From: Robiginitomaculum sp.
Lineage (GTDB): Bacteria > Pseudomonadota > Alphaproteobacteria > Caulobacterales > Maricaulaceae
Direction of reading: 5' to 3'
Assembly (NCBI GenBank): GCA_021647375.1
Contig: JAKIUV010000011.1
Coordinates: forward strand, 1 to 47,580
DNA: 47,580 nt
How positions within the stretch are numbered: position 1 is the stretch's first letter; the number at the start of each line of letters is the position of its first letter. Below, piece after piece: positions 34,715 to 42,842 of the stretch. The translations under genes and the position numbers were made by a program. The notes under the pieces were generated by a model. The model searched no databases. It saw only the letters and a list, made by a program, of their open reading frames with translations, and was not told where the DNA came from.

Positions 34715-35170
34715 CTATGTTTTAATTTCAGATTGAACGGGCGGCGTAATCAGTTTGGTATACTCATCTATATCATTGATAAAACTAATGAATTTTTCAG
34801 AAATGCCTTGTTCTCGCATAAAGTCGTTCATAGCATTTTTGAGCAAATCAGGGTCATTACAGGTTTCGGACAAGGTGCGCATATCGCGCATGGCGCGCCC
34901 GTTTTCCATTTTGTTGGCCAGCTTGGATAACGCATTCATCATGCTGAACATTTGTAAGGGGCCAAGTGTGCCGCCGTCCTTGAGTTTGTCGGCAGATTTG
35001 CGGAATGTTCTTATGGTTTTGGTTGTGTCGCGTTTGAAATCTTTCATGGCGCGTTCTGCGCGCGGTGCAATCCATTCTGCCGAACAAATTTCGGCAGGGG
35101 TTGGTGCCGTGGCACAAGCGCCGAGGCTCATGACGGCAATTAAAGTCGTCATTTTTGCGTATTTCCACAT
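34715..35170 (-). CDS. Small lipoprotein of unknown function
   Basis: A 151-residue protein with a lipoprotein signal (lipobox SLGAC, Cys 19) and a mature part that is mostly charged helix with two further cysteines (ICSAEW and ETCNDP), which could form a disulfide in the periplasm. No family was recognised. It is followed 9 bp later by the GST gene and is divergent from the glycosyltransferase gene. Confidence 0.72.
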   Translation of the reverse strand: MWKYAKMTTLIAVMSLGACATAPTPAEICSAEWIAPRAERAMKDFKRDTTKTIRTFRKSADKLKDGGTLGPLQMFSMMNALSKLANKMENGRAMRDMRTLSETCNDPDLLKNAMNDFMREQGISEKFISFINDIDEYTKLITPPVQSEIKT

Positions 35171-35311
35171 ATCTTACTCCTGAGTTTCACGTCAATGGGC
35201 ATGATAGCTAGCATGAAAAGTCGGGTTGGTAAAATGCCAAGTGCACTTAATACAGGGCGGACAAAAAATGGATTTTCGTTGTTGAACCGCGTGTTCACCC
35301 CTATAGAAGCA

Positions 35312-35337
35312 AAAACCGGAAAGCTGAAAAACCGGAA
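35312..35337 (+). repeat. Short direct repeat upstream of glycosyltransferase gene
   Basis: AAAACCGGAAA occurs at 35312-35322 and 35327-35337, 15 bases apart, just before the 35355 start. The second copy lies 18 bp from the ATG, so it could be an operator overlapping the leader. The repeat is short and may be chance. Confidence 0.4.
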
Positions 35338-35354
35338 ATGCGAAATGGGTACGA

Positions 35355-36512
35355 ATGAAGATTCTTTTGGTTACAGATGCCTGGAAGCCCCAGATGAACG
35401 GCGTAGTGCGGACTCTGGTTAAAACGGTCGAGGAATGCCGTAAGGCAGGGCATACCGTTGAAATAATTGCGCCGTCCGACGGGTTTATAACGTTTCCGTT
35501 GCCGACCTACCCTGACATAAAATTGGCAATATTTGCCAAGCGCGAGGTCGAGCGGCGGCTTGTGATGTTTGGGCCAGACGCAGTTCATATTGCTACCGAA
35601 GGCCCCCTCGGCTTTGCGGCGCGGTCGCTTTGTTTAAAATGGGGTATGCCGTTCACCACATCCTATCACACTAAATTCCCGGAATATGTCCAAGCCCGGT
35701 TTTCGTTCATTCCTCCTTTTATTTTAACGACGCTGGCCTATAAATTTGTGCGTTCGTTTCATAATAGTTGCGGTAGGATAATGGTGACAACGCCGTCCAT
35801 GGCCGAATTTTTAAAGGGCAAAAATTTTGAAAACTTAGCGGTGTGGACGCGCGGTGTTGATTTAACCCAATTCCGTCCCGGTATGCGGTTTCTAAACGGT
35901 GAAGATATTTATGAGGGCATGGAGCGCCCGGTATTTGTCAATGTCGGACGGGTGGCGGTTGAGAAAAACATTGAGGCATTCTTGGACCTTGATTTACCCG
36001 GTAGTAAAGTCGTGGTCGGGGCCGGGCCGGGGTTTGTCAGTATGCAAAAGAAATATGCAGGCAAGGCGGAATTCGTCGGCGTGAAACACGGCGCAGAATT
36101 GGCGCGGTATTACGCGGATGCAGATGTGTTCGTCTTTCCCAGTAAAACCGATACTTTTGGGTTGGTGATTATCGAAGCCATGGCAACAGGCACGCCTGTA
36201 TCCGGTTATCCAGTGAGCGGCCCCATTGATATTATCCCAGGTTCTGGGGCGGGGGTTGTAAACGATGATTTATTGGTGGCATCCTTAGCCTGTCTTGATC
36301 TGGACAGATCTGCGGCAGTAGAGTATGCGAAAAATTATTCTTGGGAGCAAGTGGCGGCAGATTTTGTCAGCTTGCTGGTGCCAGAAACCGAACCGAAACG
36401 CCGCCTGCGCTGGCGCCGGGCGAGGCGCGCTTTGAAGCTGGCTAGCGCTCCTTGGCGTATCTTTAAGAAAATCGCCCGTAGGCTGGGCCGTGCTATCAAA
36501 ACAGGCAAATAA
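35355..36512 (+). CDS. Glycosyltransferase family 4 protein
   Basis: A 385-residue GT-B glycosyltransferase. The N-terminal acceptor domain opens MKILLVTDAWKPQMNGVVRT, typical of the alpha-mannosyltransferase/PimB-SqdX-like group. The C-terminal donor domain has VGRVAVEKNIE and the E-x7-E-type block VFPSKTDTFGLVIIEAMATGTPV. The donor is probably a nucleotide-activated hexose and the acceptor a lipid; neither can be read from sequence. The C-terminal 40 residues are strongly basic (RRLRWRRARR...), suited to binding the membrane surface. Confidence 0.88.
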   Translation: MKILLVTDAWKPQMNGVVRTLVKTVEECRKAGHTVEIIAPSDGFITFPLPTYPDIKLAIFAKREVERRLVMFGPDAVHIATEGPLGFAARSLCLKWGMPFTTSYHTKFPEYVQARFSFIPPFILTTLAYKFVRSFHNSCGRIMVTTPSMAEFLKGKNFENLAVWTRGVDLTQFRPGMRFLNGEDIYEGMERPVFVNVGRVAVEKNIEAFLDLDLPGSKVVVGAGPGFVSMQKKYAGKAEFVGVKHGAELARYYADADVFVFPSKTDTFGLVIIEAMATGTPVSGYPVSGPIDIIPGSGAGVVNDDLLVASLACLDLDRSAAVEYAKNYSWEQVAADFVSLLVPETEPKRRLRWRRARRALKLASAPWRIFKKIARRLGRAIKTGK

Positions 36513-36674
36513 ATTTTTGTATCAACACTTTTCTTATAGTGTCTATAGTATCAACGCTCTTGCTCTTGCCGTTTTCAGGTATTAAGTTTGCGGCAAAACA
36601 AGGAGAATCGTTTTCAGGATAAGCCGCCGTAAAATATTGCTGGCATGTATAACTTATGAGTGGGAGAATGCCCC

Positions 36675-37262
36675 ATGAGTATAGTGACCGAAATGCCAGA
36701 GCTTATTGCGCAGCCCGTTAAAGACGGTACTTATCCGTGCCTGATTCTAAACGCAGACTACCAACCGCTCAGCTATTATCCATTATCTCTTTGGTCTTGG
36801 CAGGATGCTGTCAAAGCCGTGTTTCTTGATCGGGTCAGTATTGTTGACCAATATAGTCAAGAGGTTCATTCCGCCAATATGTCTATGCCTTTACCGTCCG
36901 TAGTGGCGCTCAAGGATTTCGTGTCGCAGAACCGTTCCCCCGCCTTTACCCGGTTTAATTTGTTTCTGCGCGATGGGTTTGCTTGCGTCTATTGCGGCAG
37001 CGGCCAAGAATTGACCTTTGACCATGTGCATCCGCGCCGGCTTGGCGGAAAAACCAGCTGGGACAATATTGTCGCAGCTTGCACAAAGTGTAATTTGAAA
37101 AAGGGTGGACGGACGCCCAACGAGGCGGGAATGGCCTTGAACCGTGCGCCCACCCAACCAAGCATTTATGAATTACAAGCGCAGGGGCGGCGCTTCCCGC
37201 CGGGCTATCTGCACAAAAGCTGGATGGATTATTTATATTGGGATTTGGAGTTAGAAACGTGA
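36675..37262 (+). CDS. HNH endonuclease family protein
   Basis: A 195-residue HNH nuclease-like protein. The HNH core is CVYCGSGQELTFDHVHPRRLGG...NIVAACTKCN, with two CxxC zinc pairs, the DH catalytic pair and the closing Asn. ATG 36675 follows GGGAGA at 7 bases; the in-frame GTG at 36660 lies before that site. Proteins of this size and layout are conserved as single genes in alphaproteobacterial chromosomes, so it is not necessarily part of a mobile or phage system. The next gene overlaps by one base (TGATG). Confidence 0.88.
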   Translation: MSIVTEMPELIAQPVKDGTYPCLILNADYQPLSYYPLSLWSWQDAVKAVFLDRVSIVDQYSQEVHSANMSMPLPSVVALKDFVSQNRSPAFTRFNLFLRDGFACVYCGSGQELTFDHVHPRRLGGKTSWDNIVAACTKCNLKKGGRTPNEAGMALNRAPTQPSIYELQAQGRRFPPGYLHKSWMDYLYWDLELET

Positions 37263-37867
37263 TGCGTAAATTATTCATTGGCATTACCAGCGTGTTTTTG
37301 ATCCTAAGCTTGGCGGCTTGCGGCGGCGAAAAAACCACCCATGTCGTCATGGAAACGGAGTTGGGCAATATTGAGATCGAGGTTTATAAGTCCCGCGCCC
37401 CACTCACCGCAGAAAACTTTCTCTATTATGTAGACAATGACCTTTATGACGGGGAAGGGTTTTACCGTGCCGTGCGCCCCGACACCGATCCGCGCGGCCT
37501 CGGCATGCAAATTATCCAAGGTGGTTTACTGGCCATGGAATCCGTCACTGCACCCATTGACCACGAAACCACCGAGATGTCCGGCTTGTCCCACACGGAC
37601 GGTGCCATATCCATGGCGCGAGACGAACCGGGCACAGGCTCCGCCGCCTATTTTTTCATCTCTATCGGGGATAACATATCTCTGGATTACGGCGGCTCGC
37701 GCAACCCCGTCGGACAGGGCTATGCCGTGTTCGGTCAAGTGGTAAAAGGTATGGACGTAGTGCGCGCAATCCAACTCCGCGAAACCCAAGGCCCCAGCGA
37801 TAACCCGGCCACCAAAGGCCAGTTCCTGACCAAGCCCGTGCGGATTGTTAAGGTTAGGCGGAAGTGA
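37262..37867 (+). CDS. Cyclophilin-type peptidyl-prolyl isomerase, lipoprotein
   Basis: A 201-residue cyclophilin that catalyses cis-trans isomerisation of Xaa-Pro bonds. A lipoprotein signal (lipobox LAAC, Cys 20) precedes the domain, so it likely acts at the periplasmic face. The strand ELGNIEIEVYKSRAPLTAENFLYYVD, the GEGFYRAV segment and the AISMAR...SAAYFFI block match the bacterial short cyclophilins. The start overlaps the HNH stop by one base. Its 3' side opens into the repeat-rich 37.9-38.3 kb gap. Confidence 0.92.
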   Translation: MRKLFIGITSVFLILSLAACGGEKTTHVVMETELGNIEIEVYKSRAPLTAENFLYYVDNDLYDGEGFYRAVRPDTDPRGLGMQIIQGGLLAMESVTAPIDHETTEMSGLSHTDGAISMARDEPGTGSAAYFFISIGDNISLDYGGSRNPVGQGYAVFGQVVKGMDVVRAIQLRETQGPSDNPATKGQFLTKPVRIVKVRRK

Positions 37868-37947
37868 TTATTTCCTCCTTCCCCTCCGTATTTTGTTTGT
37901 CATAAGCAAGAGAACGATTTAAATAAGAGTAGGCGTGGATACGTATT

Positions 37948-38149
37948 CATCCTCACCCCACTTTTTGTGGGGGAGGTGCCGAAGTGTAGCGCAGGCGGAG
38001 GGGAAGCAAGTTCATACAAGCGCCGCGCATAAAAAAGACACGAAAGGTTAATAACCAGCAACCATCAAAGGGGTATTAATTAACCGCAAGATATTCCCCC
38101 TCCGCCCCCAAGAGGGGGCACCTCCCCCACAAAAAGTGGGGTGAGGATG
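37948..38149. repeat. 33-bp perfect inverted repeat (REP-like pair)
   Basis: Bases 37948-37980 are the exact reverse complement of 38117-38149, 136 bases apart. Each arm contains its own hairpin CCCCAC-TTTTT-GTGGGG. Similarity continues inward (CGGAGGGGAA facing TTCCCCCTCCG). The arm begins CATCCTCACCCC, the same as the core palindrome at 20585. Confidence 0.85.
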
Positions 38150-38197
38150 GGCAGGGTTGTTTTCGTTTCACCCTCATACCTCATTCAGAAAATGCCC

Positions 38198-38235
38198 GGA
38201 CACTCTCGAAATTAAAGGACACTCTCGAAATTAGA
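38198..38235 (+). repeat. 17-bp direct repeat, 19-bp period
   Basis: GGACACTCTCGAAATTA occurs exactly at 38198-38214 and again at 38217-38233. It lies directly between the large inverted repeat and the 38246 hairpin. Confidence 0.75.
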
Positions 38236-38245
38236 GCGCACCGAC

Positions 38246-38272
38246 GGTGGATTACGCTACCGCTAATCCACC
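38246..38272. repeat. REP-type hairpin overlapping a gene end
   Basis: GGTGGATTA (38246-38254), 9-base loop, TAATCCACC (38264-38272). The pattern, a GGTGGATTA...TAATCCACC palindrome, is a common dispersed intergenic repeat in Proteobacteria. It covers the stop codon of the minus-strand 81-residue gene, whose last residues KVD are encoded inside the repeat. Confidence 0.65.
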
Positions 38273-38508
38273 TTACGTCTTACTATCAATTTCAACATAA
38301 ATATTAGAAAGTTAATTATTGTTCCAACAACGACAAACCCGATCCACCCACTAATTGACAATTTTATTGTTTCCATAATAGTCATTCCGCTAAAGTCAGC
38401 TATTGCCCTAGCTAGCGGGGACAATATTATTCCTACAAACATCAAAACGGTGGCCAGAATTGTTGAGCAAATTAATATTGATTTCTGCCATTCCAAAAAT
38501 TTTGACAT
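38263..38508 (-). CDS. Small two-span membrane protein, hypothetical
   Basis: An 81-residue protein with two clear membrane spans (about 11-33 and 52-74) and basic ends, no recognised domain. There is no strong ribosome binding site before the ATG. The 3' end lies inside a REP-like hairpin, so the present C-terminus may have been set by that repeat. It begins 15 bp after coq7 on the same strand and could be co-transcribed with it. Base composition is AT-richer than coq7. Confidence 0.55.
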   Translation of the reverse strand: MSKFLEWQKSILICSTILATVLMFVGIILSPLARAIADFSGMTIMETIKLSISGWIGFVVVGTIINFLIFMLKLIVRRKVD

Positions 38509-38522
38509 TACTATTGGAACCG

Positions 38523-39086
38523 CTAAATCTTCTCACTCAACCGAATAGCCGTGCGGCATCCGGCCTTTATTACCGCCGAGAGTAGAGGATAGCCGGGGGC
38601 TTCTTTGGCGCCGTGTTCTACCGCGTGGTCGTGGTGGCGCAGCTCGTCTTCGCGGAATTTTGTGAAAATTGCGCAGAGGTCTGTGTCTGTGTCTTTGGTT
38701 TCTTCTATTTGGTCGGCATAGTGTTGTTCGATGACGCTTTCCACCGCTTCGGTGCAGGCGTGGGCGGCTTTTTCGCCCATGAGGGCGGTGCCGATACCCA
38801 GCCCGGTACTTGCGATTTTCCACAGGCCGATGAGGGCAGTTGGGCGGGCGTTGTTTTCTAGCAGGAGAGCGTTGAAAGCGTCCAAATGCTCTTGCTCTTC
38901 GTCGCGCATATGGGCGAGCTGTTTGGCGTTTTTTTGGGTTTTGCGCGCGCGGCCAAACACTTTGGCTTGGGCATCATATATGGCAACGGCGGCATATTCG
39001 CCCGCATGGTCGACCCGCAACATTTCTTTGATGCGCGGGGAGGCGGTTCGCTTTGGTTGCCCGCCGGGCCTTGCTGGTCTGGTCAT
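38523..39086 (-). CDS. coq7: COQ7-type demethoxyubiquinone hydroxylase
   Basis: A 187-residue di-iron monooxygenase that hydroxylates demethoxyubiquinone, a late step in ubiquinone synthesis at the membrane. Iron ligands are in DHAGEYAAVAIYDAQ, DEEQEHLDAF, EAVESVIEQHY and REDELRHHDHA, giving the repeated E...ExxH pattern. Length matches bacterial COQ7. It follows dsbB by 10 bp on the same strand and is probably co-transcribed with it. Confidence 0.95.
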   Translation of the reverse strand: MTRPARPGGQPKRTASPRIKEMLRVDHAGEYAAVAIYDAQAKVFGRARKTQKNAKQLAHMRDEEQEHLDAFNALLLENNARPTALIGLWKIASTGLGIGTALMGEKAAHACTEAVESVIEQHYADQIEETKDTDTDLCAIFTKFREDELRHHDHAVEHGAKEAPGYPLLSAVIKAGCRTAIRLSEKI

Positions 39087-39096
39087 GCTTAACCTT

Positions 39097-39606
39097 TTAC
39101 TTGGCTTTTGCCGCGAATAGGAAGCTCATAATAGCGGCTCCCGCTGATAGTATAGCATTATAGCCCGCCATTGATAGTCCCAACATTGACCAAGGCACTT
39201 CGCCGCAGGACGGCATTTTCACCGGGGCTTCCAAGGCTTTTAATATATCGGTAGGGTCAATGGTCACCGCGCCGCCCATGCAGGACTGCGGGCCTTCCCA
39301 CCAAGTATATTCGACACCCGTATGCCAGAATGCGAGACCAAAACTGGTCAGGAATGCCAAGCCAATCAAACCAAGAAAAATCCTGCTCCATTTGTCCGTT
39401 TTCAGGCCGTAGCGGCTGATAAGAGCAAGAGCAGAAATTACAATAACCGCTTTGTGGGCATGGCGTTGCCAATAACACATCTGGCAAGGTTGCATATTAC
39501 CAATATATTGGAAACCAAGTGCCCCCATCCATAGGCCAAAGGATAGTAACAAGGCCAAAATGGGCCAGTTGCGGGCATTTAAAATATTGGAAACCACATG
39601 CATCAT
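39097..39606 (-). CDS. dsbB: Disulfide bond formation protein DsbB family
   Basis: A 169-residue, four-span inner-membrane quinone reductase that reoxidises DsbA. The first redox pair is C41/C44 in QPCQMCYWQR and the second pair is C109 and C134 in the second periplasmic loop (SCMGG and PSCGE). The WQR after the first pair is the quinone-site motif. Passing electrons to ubiquinone gives a loose functional link to coq7 next door. An ATG one codon in is an alternative start. Confidence 0.94.
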   Translation of the reverse strand: MMHVVSNILNARNWPILALLLSFGLWMGALGFQYIGNMQPCQMCYWQRHAHKAVIVISALALISRYGLKTDKWSRIFLGLIGLAFLTSFGLAFWHTGVEYTWWEGPQSCMGGAVTIDPTDILKALEAPVKMPSCGEVPWSMLGLSMAGYNAILSAGAAIMSFLFAAKAK

Positions 39607-39813
39607 TTTAAGCCTTTATTTATTGCAGTAATCTATAGTGAGCGTAGAACTGCATGTAACCTGTTTTATGGCTGTGGTAAAATTAAAAATAGGCGATATG
39701 TGTACTTGGCTTTTTTATTAATATATGTTAACTGCCTGTGCCTTTATTATTTCAAGGGGCATGTTGGAGGCGGTTTAACACACGAATACAGATACTGATT
39801 CTGGGAAATACCG

Positions 39814-40545
39814 ATGCTAGAAAGTAATATTGAGCGAGAACTCGCACACATAGGGGCGGAGCTAGGCGCAAAGCGCATGGCGGCTGGCCTAAGCTTGAAA
39901 GAGATGGCAGCGCAAATCCGTATTCAATATGCTTATTTGGACGCTATCGAGCGGCTCGATAAAGAGGCTTTACCGACATTAGGATATGCCCTTGGTTATG
40001 TACGCACCTATGCCCGGTTTGTCGGCATGGACGAAAAAGCGGCCATGGATCGTTTCAAAATAGACATTGAGGCACCGCGTTATTTGAGCGCCCAAGCAGA
40101 ACCTCATCACGTACCGAAACGCTCTATCCATTTGCCCCGGGGGAGTGTGGCTATTGGTGCCGTGCTGTCATGTGCCTTTGTTGTGGTCTCTTGGTACGGC
40201 ATGAAGTCGGACGCCGTATCTGCGGTGCCCGTGTCAGTTAGTGAGAAAAAACCAGAAAACTGGGGCTTTGCGCCCGCTGAACCGACCCAGAATAATGCGA
40301 ATATGATAAGTTTGAAAGCCGTCGGGCCAAGCTGGGTTGAAGTCAGGGATGCAGACGGCGCAGTCCTAATCTCCCGTATCATGGTGCCGGGCGAAATTTT
40401 CGAGACCGAGCGCAAGAACGCGCCTTTGTTGTCCCTGCGTGATGCGGGCGCTATCGAGCTTTATCTCGGCGGCAAACGTATTGGGCCAATTGGTCAGCGC
40501 GGTGAGGCGGCTAAAAACATCCCGCTGGCAGAAGTTACCCAATAA
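39814..40545 (+). CDS. rodZ: RodZ-like helix-turn-helix membrane protein
   Basis: A 243-residue protein with an N-terminal Xre-type helix-turn-helix domain (about 5-75: GLSLKEMAAQIRIQYAYLDAIERLD), a basic linker, one membrane span (about 110-130) and a C-terminal periplasmic DUF4115-like beta domain (SWVEVRDADGAVLISRIMVPGE). This is the RodZ plan; RodZ binds MreB and supports rod shape. The RodZ-ispG neighbour pair occurs in several proteobacterial groups, which supports the call. It is divergent from dsbB, and the 207-bp gap holds no gene. Confidence 0.85.
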   Translation: MLESNIERELAHIGAELGAKRMAAGLSLKEMAAQIRIQYAYLDAIERLDKEALPTLGYALGYVRTYARFVGMDEKAAMDRFKIDIEAPRYLSAQAEPHHVPKRSIHLPRGSVAIGAVLSCAFVVVSWYGMKSDAVSAVPVSVSEKKPENWGFAPAEPTQNNANMISLKAVGPSWVEVRDADGAVLISRIMVPGEIFETERKNAPLLSLRDAGAIELYLGGKRIGPIGQRGEAAKNIPLAEVTQ

Positions 40546-40585
40546 AGAGCTTCCCAACCGCCTGCACTTTGCCTAAACTTCTGTA

Positions 40586-41716
40586 ATGAGTGAAAATCAC
40601 GACAAAGCAATCGGCCTGTTAAGGCCGTGGCGGCAAATTCAGCGCCGCAAATCCCGTCAAATTATGGTCGGCAAAGTGCCCGTTGGTGGTGATGCCCCCA
40701 TTAGCGTCCAGTCCATGACCAACACATTGACCCATGATGTAAACGCAACTGTGGCACAGATAACAGAACTAGAAGAAGCAGGCGCAGATATTGTGCGTGT
40801 TTCCTGCCCCGACCCGGAAAGCTCTGCGGCCCTCAAGCAAATTACCAAAGCCGTAGACGTGCCTATCGTGGCGGATATTCATTTCCACTATAAACGCGGT
40901 ATCGAGGCGGCAGAAAACGGTGCGGCTTGCTTGCGGATTAACCCAGGCAATATCGGCGGTAAAGAACGGGTGCGCGAAGTCGTGAGGGCGGCGCGGGATA
41001 ATGGTTGTTCTATCCGTATCGGAGTGAATGCTGGCTCTTTGGAAAAGGAACTGCTAGAGAAATACGCAGAGCCGTGCCCCGAAGCCATGGTGGAAAGCGC
41101 CCTGATGCATGCCCGTATGTTGCAAGACGAGGATTTTCACGAGTTTAAAATATCCGTCAAAGCATCTGATGTGTTCTTGACCGTCGCGGCCTATCAAGGC
41201 TTGGCCGACGCCATAGATTGCCCGCTACATTTGGGCGTCACCGAAGCGGGCGGGCTTAGGATGGGCGGCATAAAATCCGCTATCGGGATGGGCAATTTGC
41301 TCTGGGCGGGAATAGGCGATACAATCCGTGTATCCCTCTCGGCAGATCCAGTTGAAGAAATTAAAACCGGATATGACATCCTCAAATCCCTCGGCCTACG
41401 CACACGCGGCATAAACATCATCTCCTGCCCGTCCTGCGCCCGCCAAGGCTTCGATGTCATCAAAACCGTAGAAGCCCTGGAAAAACGCCTAGCCCATATC
41501 CGCGAACCAATCTCCCTGTCCATAATAGGCTGCGTAGTCAACGGCCCTGGCGAAGCCGCCTACACAGACATAGGCTTTACGGGCGGCTCAGCCGGATACG
41601 GCATGATGTACGCCGCCGGAGACCGCACCGGAAAAACCAGTAACGATGATATGGTCGAGGATATTGTCGCAAAGGTAGAAGAACGCGCGGCGATTTTGCG
41701 GGCGGAGAAGCCCTAA
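40586..41716 (+). CDS. ispG: 4-hydroxy-3-methylbut-2-enyl diphosphate synthase
   Basis: A 376-residue iron-sulfur enzyme of the MEP isoprenoid pathway that reduces MEcPP to HMBPP in the cytoplasm. It has an N-terminal TIM barrel (VQSMTNTLTHDV; VADIHFHYKRG; LRINPGNIGG) and a C-terminal 4Fe-4S domain with Cys 281, Cys 284 and Cys 316, plus Glu 323 in NGPGEA as the fourth ligand. It follows rodZ by 40 bp on the same strand. Its stop overlaps the end of the small minus-strand remnant reading frame. Confidence 0.97.
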   Translation: MSENHDKAIGLLRPWRQIQRRKSRQIMVGKVPVGGDAPISVQSMTNTLTHDVNATVAQITELEEAGADIVRVSCPDPESSAALKQITKAVDVPIVADIHFHYKRGIEAAENGAACLRINPGNIGGKERVREVVRAARDNGCSIRIGVNAGSLEKELLEKYAEPCPEAMVESALMHARMLQDEDFHEFKISVKASDVFLTVAAYQGLADAIDCPLHLGVTEAGGLRMGGIKSAIGMGNLLWAGIGDTIRVSLSADPVEEIKTGYDILKSLGLRTRGINIISCPSCARQGFDVIKTVEALEKRLAHIREPISLSIIGCVVNGPGEAAYTDIGFTGGSAGYGMMYAAGDRTGKTSNDDMVEDIVAKVEERAAILRAEKP

Positions 41717-42005
41717 CCGCAGTTTTTGTACCCGCTTTTTAAGCACTGCGCCACCATTTTTTCCGCCTTTTTGATTTGCTCGGAGGTCATGTTTGCTTTT
41801 CGAATGATGACCAACGTAAAGTTTGTGCATCTTCAATCTGGCCAAGGGTATCTAATGTTTGCATTTTAGCGTTTTCCCACTCGGTAAGAGTCCAAGCTCC
41901 GCGATCAAGGTCAGCCGCATCGAGCGCCACCAAATTTTTGGCGGTTAATGTTGTTTTTGAGGCCATTGCCTAATCAACCGTTTCGTCGTTTGTGTAATAA
42001 TTCAT
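41713..42005 (-). pseudogene. Remnant or recoded small gene with in-frame TAG
   Basis: On the minus strand a strong GGGAGGT site precedes ATG 42005. The frame reads 11 codons (MNYYTNDETVD) to TAG at 41972-41970, then continues in the same frame through ATG 41966 for 59 more codons (MASKTTLTAKNL...) to TGA at 41787. That TGA overlaps (ATGA) a 25-codon frame ending at 41713, whose sequence MTSEQIKKAEKMVAQ recalls the closing helix of Sel1-repeat proteins. The picture fits a small gene broken by a nonsense change and a frameshift. Alternatives are three real tiny overlapping genes or TAG readthrough. The 41717-42201 gap otherwise holds only the lprI upstream region. Confidence 0.45.
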
Positions 42006-42201
42006 GTTTACCTCCCGCACTGTTTGAATATATAATTGCGCTTATATTACCGTGATGGCCAATGTATATTTATTGACAACTAAGCCCGTTTTGATCTTAT
42101 CATCCAATATTGTTGATATGTTCCTGGGTTTAAGAAAAAATGGCGGTTGTTTTTCTCTTACCTTGTCGTAAAGTGGTTGGAGTATTCGCAGAAGGCATCT
42201 G

Positions 42202-42591
42202 ATGAAAAAATTGTTTTTATTTTTGGCGTTATTAATACCAATTAATAGTTTTGCCCAAGCGGATTGTAAGTTTACAAAAGCAATGTGTGTGGCTCAAAGT
42301 GACTATGAGCGGGTTGATGCAGAATTGAACAAAACTTATCAACTGGTCGTCCAAAAAATAAAGTCAGATGAGTTTTCTGATTATTTGGTCTCGAAGCAAT
42401 CAATCCAGCAGAGTTTGCTGCGAAGTCAAAGGACTTGGCTTAAATATAGAGACGCAAATTGTGACGCAGTTTACACACTATTTAGCGGCGGAACCTCGAA
42501 AAATATAGATCGTTTGGTTTGCTTAACAGCGATGACTACAACGAGAACACAAAGATTACGCAAACTTTATCTAAATGTCCACAAGCCTTAG
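42202..42591 (+). CDS. LprI/DUF1311 family secreted protein
   Basis: A 129-residue protein with a cleavable signal peptide (MKKLFLFLALLIPINSFAQA) and a DUF1311 domain: the first mature cysteine pair around CKFTKAMC, the helical LNKTYQLVV segment, SQRTWLKYRDANCDA and a last CLTAMTTTRTQRLRKL block. Mycobacterial LprI of this family inhibits lysozyme; most members are untested. It is periplasmic or secreted. It is the first gene of the accessory end and is followed by an imperfect hairpin. Confidence 0.85.
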   Translation: MKKLFLFLALLIPINSFAQADCKFTKAMCVAQSDYERVDAELNKTYQLVVQKIKSDEFSDYLVSKQSIQQSLLRSQRTWLKYRDANCDAVYTLFSGGTSKNIDRLVCLTAMTTTRTQRLRKLYLNVHKP

Positions 42592-42622
42592 GCTGTGGCG
42601 AAGAATTAACCACGGCCTAGGC
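42585..42622 (+). terminator. Hairpin at the end of the LprI gene
   Basis: GCCTTAGGCTGTGG (42585-42598) pairs with CCACGGCCTAGGC (42610-42622) with one bulge and one G-U pair around an 11-base loop. It overlaps the stop codon region. There is no U-run afterwards, so termination is only likely, not shown. The rest of the 42592-42842 gap shows nothing recognisable. Confidence 0.45.
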
Positions 42623-42842
42623 TCAATGCTTATAAAAATGGCGCGCCTATCGGTTACTCTCCAGCGCTAGCTAGTGGGCGATTTTACGACCTCATTTGTC
42701 ACCGATACTGTTTATTTACTGGCGCGCGGGTTGATTATATCAAGCCATACCATTCTATGAAAAACATTGTTATACCTGCCTTTAAATGAACTAGGCGGTG
42801 TCTTTATTTGACCTTAATTTTATATTCAATTAGCATCTGATT

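Larger units (their letters stand above)
37868..38262. other. Repeat-rich intergenic region
   Basis: 395 bases between the ends of the cyclophilin gene (plus) and the 81-residue membrane protein gene (minus), with no gene seen. It contains a 33-bp perfect inverted repeat (37948-37980 with 38117-38149), a 17-bp tandem direct repeat (38198-38233) and a 9-bp-stem hairpin (38246-38272). It is the densest cluster of repeat elements in the window. Confidence 0.7.

Noticed and set aside
35195..35422. Plus-strand open frame of 75 codons before the glycosyltransferase gene
   Set aside because: Overlaps the start of the glycosyltransferase in another frame and lacks a ribosome binding site.
36570..36618. 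Two copies of CGTTTTCAGG upstream of the HNH gene
   Set aside because: Ten-base repeats 39 bases apart are weak evidence for a regulatory site and no promoter fits around them.
39598..39798. 66-codon open frame between dsbB and rodZ
   Set aside because: No ribosome binding site, overlaps the dsbB start, and occupies the divergent promoter gap.
41588..41845. Minus-strand open frame of 85 codons at the end of ispG
   Set aside because: Shadow frame crossing the intact ispG end; the better-supported frames here are those of the remnant gene.
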